Virus record (IMG/VR): IMGVR_UViG_3300009409_000058
Span: 1 to 21,827 of that record
DNA from: a virus
Length of the DNA stretch: 21,827 bases
Direction: 5' to 3' (one strand)
Of this stretch, positions 4,313 to 12,576 are shown piece by piece. The translations under genes and the position numbers were made by a program. The notes under the pieces are model-generated. The model ran no database searches. It had not been told where the DNA came from and worked only from the letters and a program-made list of their open reading frames with translations. Position 1 is the stretch's first letter. Each line of letters starts with the position of its first letter.

Positions 4313-6543
4313 TGTATATACAAACCCTTTATAAAATTTTACCTAATCACATTAAGTCTAAAATACTTAAAAGAAATAATAGATATAATAAATGGGAGAC
4401 TGGCTATAATGAAGAGCATGATGTTATTATTATTAGTAAAAGTGGTAAAATTGGGGAAATATATGAAATACAAGGTCTTAAGATTGCCCTTCCGTTAGAA
4501 GAAAAGGTTTATAAAAGATCAGGGAAAAAAGACGAACAATATTGGGAGTCAGCTAATTATCCAAAAGAATTGTCTAATATTAAAACAGTTTTTGATTGGA
4601 ATAATTATCCTTCTAATTTTAAAGATAAATGGTATGATTATATTGATGAAGAGTTTAAAAGGCGCGATGAAGGTTTTTGGTTCTATAACAAAGGTATCCC
4701 TAGTTATATTACTGGTTCTCATTACATGTACTTGCAGTGGACTAAAATTGATGTTGGCCAACCAGAGTTTCGTGAGTCCAACCGAATATTCTTTATATTC
4801 TGGGAGGCTTGTAAACTGGACACCAGATGTTACGGATTGTGTTACCTTAAGAACAGACGTTCTGGCTTTTCATTCATGGCATCTTCAGAACTTGTACACC
4901 AGGCAACTATCTCTTCGGATTCCAGATATGGAATATTATCGAAGACTGGAGCTGATGCAAAGAAGATGTTTACCGATAAAGTGGTACCCATATCAGTTAA
5001 TTACCCGTTCTTCTTCAAACCAATACAGGACGGTATGGACCGCCCCAAGACCGAACTCGCATATAGAGTCCCTGCCTCGAAACTCACACGGCGTAAACTT
5101 GATCAGAACGAACGTCCCGAGGACCTTGTCGGGTTGGACACCACAATCGACTGGAAGAACACCGGTGACAACTCGTATGACGGTGAGAAACTTAAGATCC
5201 TTGCCCACGACGAATCCGGGAAATGGGAGCGTCCGGACAACATCCTCAATAACTGGCGTGTCACGAAAACAACGCTAAGATTAGGTAGTAGAATAATTGG
5301 TAGGTGTATGATGGGTTCAACATCAAATGCTTTAGATAAAGGAGGTGGTAATTTTAAAAAGTTATATGATGCATCAGATGTTACAAACAGAAACCGCAAT
5401 GGTCAGACTAACTCAGGACTATATAGTTTGTTCATTCCTATGGAGTGGAATTACGAAGGATACCTCAATACTCATGGATTTCCTGTATTCGACACTCCGA
5501 AAAAACCCGTCACCAGCATTGATGGATCCAAAATTCAGATTGGAGTTATCTCGCATTGGGAAAATGAAGTCGAGGGCTTAAAGTATGATCAGGATAGTTT
5601 AAATGAATTTTATCGTCAGTTTCCACGAACAGAGAAACACGCTTTTAGAGATGAAGCTAAACAGTCTTTATTTAATCTAACTAAGATTTACGAACAAATA
5701 GATTATAATGAAGATTTAAGAAATACAAATATACTAACTAAGGGTAGTTTTCAGTGGGAGAATGGAGTTAAAGACACTAGAGTTGTTTTTTACCCTAATA
5801 AACAAGGGAGATTTTTAATCTCATGGATACCACCTATACAACTACAAAATAAATATTTAATAAAAAATGGTATCAAGTATCCTGGAAATGATCATACTGG
5901 TGCTTTTGGTTGTGATAGTTATGATATTTCCGGCACAGTAGACGGTAGAGGTTCAAAAGGAGCTTTACACGGTTTAACTAAGTTTTCTATGGAGGATGTT
6001 CCTCCTAATAGTTTTTTCTTAGAATACATAGCAAGACCACAGACTGCAGAAATATTTTTTGAAGATGTTCTAATGGCTATAGTTTTTTATGGTATGCCAA
6101 TATTAGCTGAAAATAATAAACCACGATTGTTATATTACTTAAAAAGAAGAGGTTATAGGGGATATTCTATAAATAGACCAGATAAGGTTTATAATAAACT
6201 TTCTTTAACTGAACGAGAGATAGGTGGTATACCTAATACTAGTGAAGATATTAAGCAGGCTCATGCGGCGGCTATTGAAGATTATATTGAAAACTTTATA
6301 GGTGTAATAGGTGATGGATATGGGGATATGTATTTCCAACAAACATTAGATGATTGGGCTGGGTTTAATATAAATAACAGAACAAAACATGATGCATCTA
6401 TAAGTTCAGGTCTTGCTATAATGGCTTGTAATAAAAATAGATATACACCACACGGGAAAAGAACTATATCAAAAGTTCCTTTAAATATTAGTTCCTATAA
6501 TAATGAGGGATACAATTCAAAAATAATCAAAATAAATGATTAA
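4312..6543 (+). CDS. terL: Terminase large subunit (packaging ATPase-nuclease)
   Basis: This 743-residue packaging motor drives ATP-powered DNA translocation through the portal and cuts the concatemer. The ATPase part shows a deviant Walker A loop (NRRSGFS, residues 181-187), a Walker B site (ILAHDE, 296-301) with the catalytic Glu after Asp, and a coupling motif (GSTSNA, about 345-350). The nuclease part has acidic residues in the expected order: Asp535 and/or Asp538 in CDSYDISG, Glu571 in FFLEY, and Asp694 in KHDAS. It is longer than the 420-600 residues usual for TerL, with an N-terminal extension of about 100 residues. It overlaps the small subunit at its start and the portal by 8 bases at its end. 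Base composition is mosaic: 4740-5275 is far more GC-rich than the rest (see the separate entry), yet the frame is unbroken. Confidence 0.9.
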   Translation: MYIQTLYKILPNHIKSKILKRNNRYNKWETGYNEEHDVIIISKSGKIGEIYEIQGLKIALPLEEKVYKRSGKKDEQYWESANYPKELSNIKTVFDWNNYPSNFKDKWYDYIDEEFKRRDEGFWFYNKGIPSYITGSHYMYLQWTKIDVGQPEFRESNRIFFIFWEACKLDTRCYGLCYLKNRRSGFSFMASSELVHQATISSDSRYGILSKTGADAKKMFTDKVVPISVNYPFFFKPIQDGMDRPKTELAYRVPASKLTRRKLDQNERPEDLVGLDTTIDWKNTGDNSYDGEKLKILAHDESGKWERPDNILNNWRVTKTTLRLGSRIIGRCMMGSTSNALDKGGGNFKKLYDASDVTNRNRNGQTNSGLYSLFIPMEWNYEGYLNTHGFPVFDTPKKPVTSIDGSKIQIGVISHWENEVEGLKYDQDSLNEFYRQFPRTEKHAFRDEAKQSLFNLTKIYEQIDYNEDLRNTNILTKGSFQWENGVKDTRVVFYPNKQGRFLISWIPPIQLQNKYLIKNGIKYPGNDHTGAFGCDSYDISGTVDGRGSKGALHGLTKFSMEDVPPNSFFLEYIARPQTAEIFFEDVLMAIVFYGMPILAENNKPRLLYYLKRRGYRGYSINRPDKVYNKLSLTEREIGGIPNTSEDIKQAHAAAIEDYIENFIGVIGDGYGDMYFQQTLDDWAGFNINNRTKHDASISSGLAIMACNKNRYTPHGKRTISKVPLNISSYNNEGYNSKIIKIND
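4740..5275 (+). other. GC-rich mosaic patch inside terL
   Basis: By hand count, rows 5041-5220 hold 98 G+C of 180 (about 54%), against 13 of 60 at 4561-4620 and 19 of 60 at 5281-5340. Codons shift too: AAG, GAC, AAC, CTC, GTC and CGT/CGC replace the AAA, GAT, AAT, TTA and AGA used elsewhere. A weaker patch at 5401-5580 is near 43%. The patch covers the Walker A to Walker B segment. Because stops are rare in GC-richer DNA, it also opens spurious frames on both strands. Recombination with a less AT-rich relative or a chimeric assembly could explain it. Confidence 0.7.
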
Positions 6544-8941
6544 CATTAACTATAATAGCAGTTTTCCAGATCAGGTAGTACCTGAATCAGAGAAAAAATC
6601 TCGGGAATATGGTTTAGCTGTAGCACAAGCTATAGAACATGAGTGGTTTAGAAATAATAGTGGACAAAATAGATTTCTTAATAATTTCCAAAATTTTAAC
6701 AGATTAAGATTATATGCAAGGGGTGAACAACCAGTTCAAAAATATAAAGATGAACTAGCTATAAATGGTGATTTATCTTATCTTAATTTAGACTGGAAAC
6801 CAGTTCCTATATTATCTAAGTTTGTAGATATTGTTGTTAATGGAATGACTGAAAAAGGGTATGATATAAAATCATATGCAACTGATCCTTTTGCTATAAA
6901 ACAAAGAACCAACTTTGCAACAAATGCTTTAAGTGATATATATAATAAAGAAATATTAGGTCAAATGGAAGCTATTGGTGTTACTGGTTTAGCTGCTTCT
7001 GCTTCCCCGGAGACTTTACCAGCAAGTAAAGAAGAACTAGATCTTTATATGCAGTTAAGTTATAAACAAAGTATAGAAATAGCTGAAGAAGAGGTAATAA
7101 GTAATATATTAGACTATAATAAATTTGATGAAACTAAAAAACAACTAGCTTATGATCTTACTGTATTAGGTATAAGTTGTGTTAAAACAAGTTTTAATTT
7201 ATCTGAAGGGGTTACTGTAGATTATGTTAATCCTGCTAATATTTGTTATTCTTATACAGAAGACCCTAATTTTGAAAACATATATTATGTAGGGGAAGTA
7301 AAAAATATGTCACTATCTGAAGTTAAAAGACAGTTTCCACATCTTACAGATAAAGAATTAGAAGAAATACAGAAATACCCGGGAAGAAATTCCTATACTA
7401 ATAGTTATTGGGGACAAAGTACCCAAGATCAAGTACAAATATTATATTTTGAATACAAAACCTATCATGATCAAGTATTTAAAATAAAACAGACACCTGA
7501 AGGTTTAGAAAAAACATTATCTAAAGAGGATACTTTTAACCCTCCGGATAATGATAATTTTAAAAAAGCATCCCGATCTATTGAAGTACTTTATTCTGGA
7601 GCAAAGGTTTTAGGGTTAGGTAATAATATATTAGAATGGAAGTTATGTGAAAATATGACTAGACCTAATGCAGATACAACTAAGGTTAATATGAACTATA
7701 TTATCACAGCGCCTAGAATGTATCAAGGTAGAATAGAATCTATTGTAAGTAAAACTATAGGTTTTGCTGATATGATTCAATTAACACATTTAAAACTACA
7801 GCAAGTATTATCTCGTATTGTACCCGATGGCGTATATGTAGATGTTGATGGGTTAGCTGAGGTTGATCTTGGTAATGGAACAAACTATAATCCACAAGAA
7901 GCATTAAATATGTATTTTCAAACTGGTAGTATTGTGGGTAGATCATTAACTCAAGATGGTGAAGGTAATAGAGCTAAAGTCCCTATTCAAGAGCTACAGA
8001 GTTCTTCAGGTATATCTAAAATACAGTCTATGATACAAACATATAATTATTATTTACAAATGATAAGAGATGTTACTGGGCTTAATGAAGCAAGAGATGG
8101 AAGCACTCCCGATGCACACGCTTTAGTAGGATTACAAAAACTAGCAGCTGCTAATTCAAACACAGCAACAAGACATATACTACAGTCACTAATGTATTTA
8201 ACAATAAGAACATGCGAAAATATAAGTTTAAGGGTGGCCGATATGCTTAGTTTTTCTTTAACTAAAGCAGCTTTAATAAATAGCATTAATACATTTAATA
8301 CAAATACTTTAAAAGAAATAGATCAGTTACATATTCATGATTTTGGTATATTTTTGGAACTAGAACCAGATGAAGAAGAAAAAGCTATGCTAGAAAAAAG
8401 CATACAAATAGCCTTACAAGCGGGTAATATTAATTTAGAAGATGCTATAGATATACGAGATATTAAAAATCTTAAACTAGCTAATCAATCACTTAAGCTT
8501 AAACAAGAGCAAAAACGAGCTAAAGATCAAGCTGCTCAGCAAGCTAATATACAAGCACAAGCTCAAGCAAACGCTCAATCGGCAGAAAAAGCAGCAATGT
8601 CTGAGGTACAAAAAGAGCAAGCAGTTGCACAAACAAAAGTTCAAATAGAACAAGCTAAATCTCAGTTTGAAATTGAAAGAATGGAACAAGAAGCTTTAAT
8701 CAAGAAACAATTAATGGCTGAAGAGTTTAATTATCAAATGCAATTAGCTGAAATGCAGGGTCAAGTTCAAAGACAAAAAGAACAATCAATAGAAGATCGT
8801 AAAGATAAAAGAGTAAAAATACAAGGCACACAACAAAGTGAACTTATAAGCCAAAGACAAAACGATGCATTACCTACTAATTTTGAATCAGCTGGTAATG
8901 ACAATTTGGATGGTTTTGGATTAGAGCAATTTAATCCGTAA
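6536..8941 (+). CDS. Portal protein
   Basis: This 801-residue protein follows the large terminase with an 8-base ATGATTAA overlap, the standard place for a portal. The N-terminal part has acidic and aromatic residues typical of the portal clip and wing (for example EHEWFRNNSGQNRFLNNF, residues 33-50), a long central alpha/beta body, and a stem-like region before residue 600 (MIQTYNYYLQMIRDVTGLNEARDG). The last 150 residues form a long Gln/Ala/Glu-rich coiled coil (about 645-765, with QAQAQANAQSAEKAA) and a short polar tail. Portals form the dodecameric gate at one capsid vertex through which the terminase pumps DNA, and they anchor the tail. The size and Gln/Ala coiled-coil tail match portals of large podoviruses of Bacteroidota. 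It ends in tandem TAATAG. Confidence 0.85.
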   Translation: MININYNSSFPDQVVPESEKKSREYGLAVAQAIEHEWFRNNSGQNRFLNNFQNFNRLRLYARGEQPVQKYKDELAINGDLSYLNLDWKPVPILSKFVDIVVNGMTEKGYDIKSYATDPFAIKQRTNFATNALSDIYNKEILGQMEAIGVTGLAASASPETLPASKEELDLYMQLSYKQSIEIAEEEVISNILDYNKFDETKKQLAYDLTVLGISCVKTSFNLSEGVTVDYVNPANICYSYTEDPNFENIYYVGEVKNMSLSEVKRQFPHLTDKELEEIQKYPGRNSYTNSYWGQSTQDQVQILYFEYKTYHDQVFKIKQTPEGLEKTLSKEDTFNPPDNDNFKKASRSIEVLYSGAKVLGLGNNILEWKLCENMTRPNADTTKVNMNYIITAPRMYQGRIESIVSKTIGFADMIQLTHLKLQQVLSRIVPDGVYVDVDGLAEVDLGNGTNYNPQEALNMYFQTGSIVGRSLTQDGEGNRAKVPIQELQSSSGISKIQSMIQTYNYYLQMIRDVTGLNEARDGSTPDAHALVGLQKLAAANSNTATRHILQSLMYLTIRTCENISLRVADMLSFSLTKAALINSINTFNTNTLKEIDQLHIHDFGIFLELEPDEEEKAMLEKSIQIALQAGNINLEDAIDIRDIKNLKLANQSLKLKQEQKRAKDQAAQQANIQAQAQANAQSAEKAAMSEVQKEQAVAQTKVQIEQAKSQFEIERMEQEALIKKQLMAEEFNYQMQLAEMQGQVQRQKEQSIEDRKDKRVKIQGTQQSELISQRQNDALPTNFESAGNDNLDGFGLEQFNP

Positions 8942-8968
8942 TAGTTATTATTAATTTTATATTATATT

Positions 8969-10210
8969 ATGTCAAATAAAAAACAAACAAAAAAAGAAGA
9001 GGTAGCTGTTAAAGCAATTGATACTACCCCGGTTAAAAAAGAAGGAGATTTTAAAATAAAGTCTGCTAAAAGAATGAAAAATCTTGGTGAAGATAAAACT
9101 CAAGATATAATCAAAGTTGATTTAAACAAACCTAAAAAAGAAGAAAAAGATGCCGTTCCTACACAAAAGACAAATGTGGGCGATGCTCCTGTCGAAAAAC
9201 TCAAAAACAGTGGCAACAGCGAAAAAGTGGTTGAAGAAGTACGGGAAACCGACGAAAAAGTAGACTCACCAATACAAGAAATAAAAGATGAAGACAATAA
9301 CATTAACGAGAGCGGAGTGGCAGGAAGCGATGAAACTCCCGCTACCTCATCAGAACAAAAAGAAATACCTCAGGAAGTTGAAACACAAAAACTCCCTGAA
9401 AATATAGAAAAATTAATTAAATTCATGGAAGAAACAGGTGGTGATGTACAAGATTATGCCCGTTTAAATGCTGACTATACTAATGTAGATGGGGATGCAT
9501 TACTTCATGAATATTACAAAACAGCTAAACCACATTTAAATAATGAAGAAAGAGGATTTATAATAGAAGACTCTTTCTCTTTTGATGAGGAATTAGATGA
9601 AGCAAGGGATATTCGTAAGAAAAAACTTGCATATAAAGAAGAAGTTGCGAAAGCCAAGAACTATTTGGAAGATTTAAAAGGTAAATATTACGACGAAATC
9701 AAGTTGAGACCCGGCGTTACCCAAGAACAACAAAAAGCTACTGATTTTTTCAACCGCTACAATGAAGAACAAGATACAAATAAAGCTAAACATGAAAGGT
9801 TTATTGCTAAAACTAAACAAGTTCTTTCTAGTGATTTCAAAGGTTTTGATTTTAAACTAGGAGACAAAAAATTTAGATATGGTGTTAAAGATCCCTCAAG
9901 TGTTGCAGATAAACAAAGTGATATATCAAACTTTATCGGGAAGTACCTAGATAAAAATGGGGAGATAGTTGATCACAAGGGTTATCATAAAGCTTTATAT
10001 AGTGCACAAAATGCTGATACATTAGTTAATCACTTTTATGAGCAGGGTAAAACCGATGCTATTAAAGAGCAATTAGCTAAGTCCAAAAATATAAATACTG
10101 ACCCCCGGGCAACTGCCTCTGGTGATGTTTTTGTTGGTGGATTTAAAGTAAAAGCAATGAGTGGTCTTGATTCTTCAAAATTAAGAATTAAAAAGAAAAC
10201 ATTTAACTAA
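8969..10210 (+). CDS. Probable scaffolding or capsid-assembly protein
   Basis: This 413-residue protein lies between portal and major capsid genes, the usual place of a scaffold, scaffold-protease or internal head protein. Residues 1-140 are a low-complexity Lys/Glu-rich, probably disordered region (KKEEKDAVPTQK, EKVVEEVRETDEKVDSP). From about 145 helices predominate (KLIKFMEETGGDVQDYARL; EELDEARDIRKKKLAYKEEV), ending with a basic tail (SSKLRIKKKTFN) that may contact the capsid shell. No Ser-His-Asp or other protease triad is evident, so an enzyme role is not supported. Base composition rises locally around 9181-9360 (43-50% GC), although part of this follows from Pro, Ala, Ser and Gly codons. 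Its leader is A/T-rich with a TTATATTATATT run. Confidence 0.6.
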   Translation: MSNKKQTKKEEVAVKAIDTTPVKKEGDFKIKSAKRMKNLGEDKTQDIIKVDLNKPKKEEKDAVPTQKTNVGDAPVEKLKNSGNSEKVVEEVRETDEKVDSPIQEIKDEDNNINESGVAGSDETPATSSEQKEIPQEVETQKLPENIEKLIKFMEETGGDVQDYARLNADYTNVDGDALLHEYYKTAKPHLNNEERGFIIEDSFSFDEELDEARDIRKKKLAYKEEVAKAKNYLEDLKGKYYDEIKLRPGVTQEQQKATDFFNRYNEEQDTNKAKHERFIAKTKQVLSSDFKGFDFKLGDKKFRYGVKDPSSVADKQSDISNFIGKYLDKNGEIVDHKGYHKALYSAQNADTLVNHFYEQGKTDAIKEQLAKSKNINTDPRATASGDVFVGGFKVKAMSGLDSSKLRIKKKTFN

Positions 10211-10223
10211 AAAAAAATAAAAA

Positions 10224-11681
10224 ATGGCTTTAATACCACAATTTGGTGCTATTGTACCTGCTCAAAATCAGCAGTTATTAGCAGCAAACTATTTAGCATT
10301 TGATGCTGGAGCGAATGATTTTGCTCAGCAATATTTGCCAGAATTATACGAACAAGAAGTAGAGCGTTATGGAAACAGAACGTTATCAGGCTTCTTAAGA
10401 ATGGTAGGCGCTGAAATGCCTATGACATCCGATCAAGTTATTTGGTCAGAACAAAACAGATTACACATAGCATACAATAACTGTGTTAGTAATCAAGGTG
10501 CTGCTAACCCAACTATTACAATTCCACTTGCTACTGCTCCTGGAGTTACAAGAAATGTAATAAGCCCGGGTCAAACAATAGTAGTAATGGACAATGCAGG
10601 TAACGAAGCAAAATGTTACGTATCTGCAAGTAACACTGGAACAGGTCAGTTAACCGTACAACCATATTTAACGGCTGGTCTTCCAGCGGCTACCATGGGT
10701 GCCACTGTTAAAATATTTGTATACGGTTCGGAATTTCAAAAAGGTGCTTCTACAGTTAACGCTGCAGCTGGTGCTTTAGCAGATGCTCCTGCGGCTCAAC
10801 CACAAGTAACTATTACTCCTTCTTTCACTCAATTTTCTAACTCTCCTATTATCATAAGAAATGTTTATACAATAAACGGATCTGATATGGCTCAAATAGG
10901 TTGGGTTGAAGTTGCCACAGAAGATGGAACTACTGGATACTTATGGTATTTAAAAGCGGAGTCTGAAACAAGATTACGTTTTGAAGACTACCTAGAAATG
11001 GTATGTGTTGAAGGTGAGTTAACAGCTGCTGGTTCAGGTGTTGCTGGTTTAGGTACAAACTTAGGTGGTACTCAAGGTTTATTCTCTGCTATTCAAGCTA
11101 GAGGTAATGTAGAAATTGGTTTCGCTGGTGCAGCTGGAATTGATGACTTTGATGAAATCCTTAAGAATTTAGATACTCAAGGAGCTATTGAAGAAAACAT
11201 GCTTTTCTTAAATAGATCAACTTCTTTAGAGTTTGATAATATGTTAAGTGCTGTGTCTCAGGGAGTAAATGGAGGTACTGCTTATGGATTATTTGAAAAC
11301 TCTGAGGAAATGGCATTGAATCTTGGATTTAGTGGTTTCCGTAGAGGATCTTACGATTTTTATAAGACTGACTGGAAATACTTAAATGACGCTTCTACTC
11401 GTGGTGCTCAAATAGGTATCTCTTCAATAGAAGGTGTTTTAATTCCTGCTGGAACTTAAACAGTTTATGACCAAATTCTAGGAACAAACATCAGACGACC
11501 ATTCTTACATGTACGTTATAGAGCTTCTCAAACAGAAGACAGACGTATGAAGTCTTGGTTAACTGGTTCTGCAGGTGGTGCATATACTTCAAATCTTGAT
11601 GCTATGGAGGTTAACTTCCTATCTGAAAGATGTTTAGTAACACAAGCTGCTAACAACTTTGTTTTATTCCAAGGAGTTTAA
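10224..11681 (+). CDS. Major capsid protein (HK97-fold type) interrupted by an in-frame TAA
   Basis: The gene begins behind a pure A/T leader (AAAAAAATAAAAA) and would encode about 485 residues, in the range I associate with capsid proteins of crAss-like and related Bacteroidota phages. The N-terminus shows AANYLAFDAGANDFAQQYLP, then RTLSGFLRMVGAEMPMTSDQ (residues about 51-70), a hallmark-like stretch of such capsid proteins. A Gly/Ala-rich middle and a FLNRSTSLEFDNMLSAVSQG segment follow. TAA at 11457-11459 cuts the protein after residue 411. The next 73 codons stay in frame and read as a normal capsid C-terminus: an NIRRPFLHVRYRA strand, MEVNFLSERCLVTQAANNF, then FQGV before tandem TAATAA at 11679-11684. 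The capsid fold would be incomplete without them. A point error, a nonsense mutant or ochre readthrough are the alternatives; the downstream part shows no decay. Confidence 0.8.
11457..11459 (+). other. In-frame ochre stop within the major capsid gene
   Basis: The codons run GGA ACT TAA ACA GTT TAT GAC. One base change would turn TAA into CAA (Gln), AAA (Lys) or GAA (Glu) and restore an unbroken 485-residue protein. It is a lone stop, whereas the true end is a tandem TAATAA, as in several other virion genes here. Confidence 0.85.
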
Positions 11682-11688
11682 TAAGTAC

Positions 11689-11732
11689 TGTAAAGTTATG
11701 GGGCATTAATTTGCCCCACCTTTACAATTTTT
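11689..11732 (+). terminator. Intrinsic terminator after the major capsid gene
   Basis: TGTAAAG (11689-11695) pairs with CTTTACA (11720-11726), and inside it GGGGCA (11700-11705) pairs with TGCCCC (11712-11717) around a TTAATT loop, separated by a small internal loop. It is followed at once by ATTTTT. This is a standard Rho-independent terminator 5 bases after the tandem stop of the capsid gene, and it would insulate or taper late transcription before the downstream genes. The following AT-rich stretch 11733-11754 (with ATTATATTATAT) could hold a new promoter, but no clear Bacteroidota -33/-7 pair is visible. Confidence 0.8.
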
Positions 11733-11754
11733 AACTATTTAATTATATTATATC

Positions 11755-12519
11755 ATGAAAACAAAAAAAATAACTCAACAAAATAGTTGGGAAATAAAAG
11801 ATAGAACATATCTTGTAACAGGGGTAAGTCAACCTTTAACATTAAAAATACCATCAAGACACACAACGCGACATGCTTTATTGTGGTTTGATGAATCTAA
11901 GAGCGAACAAAGAGAATTAAGATATGCTACAAATCAAAATTCACCATTTAAAGACGAACAAAAAGGTGAGGCAACTTTAGGACATATTTTATTTAAAGAT
12001 GGTGCATTAACTGTAAAAAAAACCAACCAATCTTTACAAAAAATATTATCTCTTTATCATCCTTTAAGAAATGTAAAATATAGAGAACTCGACATAATAT
12101 CAGATGCTAAAGATGAATTGGTAGATCTTGAATTAGAAATAGATGCTTTAAATATGGCTAGATCAGTAGAAATAGATCAGGCCGAGGCAATATTGAGAGT
12201 TGAAATGGGATCTAAGGTGTCAGAGATGAGCTCTAAGGAGATAAAAAGAGATTTACTTATCTTTGCTAAAGATAATCCTAAATTATTCATAAATTTAGCT
12301 AATGATGAGAATGTTCATTTAAGGAATTTTGCCATAAAAGCAACTGAAGCTGGAATTATAATGCTAGCTTCTGATCAAAAAACATTTAAGTGGTCCTCAA
12401 ACGGTAAAAAATTGATGACTGTTCCTTTTGATGAACATCCTTATGCTGCTATGGCTTCTTTCTTTAAAACAGATGAAGGTTTAGATGTCTATAAATCAAT
12501 AGAGAAAAAACTCTCTTAA
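11755..12519 (+). CDS. Hypothetical protein between capsid and connector genes
   Basis: This is a 254-residue soluble protein starting after the terminator. Its N-terminal third is beta-prone with basic and aromatic residues (SRHTTRHALLWFDESKSEQ, residues 35-53; LRYATNQNSPFKDEQKGEAT, 55-74). The rest is mostly helical, with a charged coiled-coil near residues 113-135 (DAKDELVDLELEIDALNM). It has no Cys, signal peptide or membrane segment. It lies between the capsid and the first connector-like gene, so it may be a head-completion or capsid-associated protein, but no family is recognised. It ends with TAA just before a second hairpin (12531-12560). The upstream terminator suggests its expression depends on readthrough or a local promoter. 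Confidence 0.65.
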   Translation: MKTKKITQQNSWEIKDRTYLVTGVSQPLTLKIPSRHTTRHALLWFDESKSEQRELRYATNQNSPFKDEQKGEATLGHILFKDGALTVKKTNQSLQKILSLYHPLRNVKYRELDIISDAKDELVDLELEIDALNMARSVEIDQAEAILRVEMGSKVSEMSSKEIKRDLLIFAKDNPKLFINLANDENVHLRNFAIKATEAGIIMLASDQKTFKWSSNGKKLMTVPFDEHPYAAMASFFKTDEGLDVYKSIEKKLS

Positions 12520-12530
12520 TATGTAATACT

Positions 12531-12560
12531 AATAAGGGGGGTGTAAAAACCTCCTTTATT
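12531..12560 (+). terminator. Hairpin between the 254-aa gene and the connector genes
   Basis: AATAAGGGGGG (12531-12541) pairs with CCTCCTTTATT (12550-12560) over 11 bp with two G-U pairs, around a TGTAAAAA loop. The descending arm has TTTATT but only a short T-run follows, so it is a weak terminator or an RNA-stabilising structure. With the terminator at 11689 it brackets the 254-aa gene. The A-rich stretch after it (12562-12576) is the leader of the next gene. Confidence 0.6.
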
Positions 12561-12576
12561 ATAATAAAAACAACAA

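Noticed and set aside
4592-5278. A 228-residue open frame overlapping terL on the same strand, plus antisense frames at 4993-5399
   Set aside because: They exist because the GC-richer patch in terL has few stops in any frame. TerL has clear ATPase motifs in its own frame.
11457-11681. Frameshift or inserted intron/intein as the cause of the capsid gene break
   Set aside because: The continuation is in the same frame with no extra or missing bases and no inserted sequence; only one stop codon intervenes.
11733-11754. Promoter before the 254-aa gene (ATTATATTATAT)
   Set aside because: The stretch is just AT-rich; no TTTG-type -7 or -33 element of Bacteroidota is seen, and a similar run occurs at 8955-8968 without other support.
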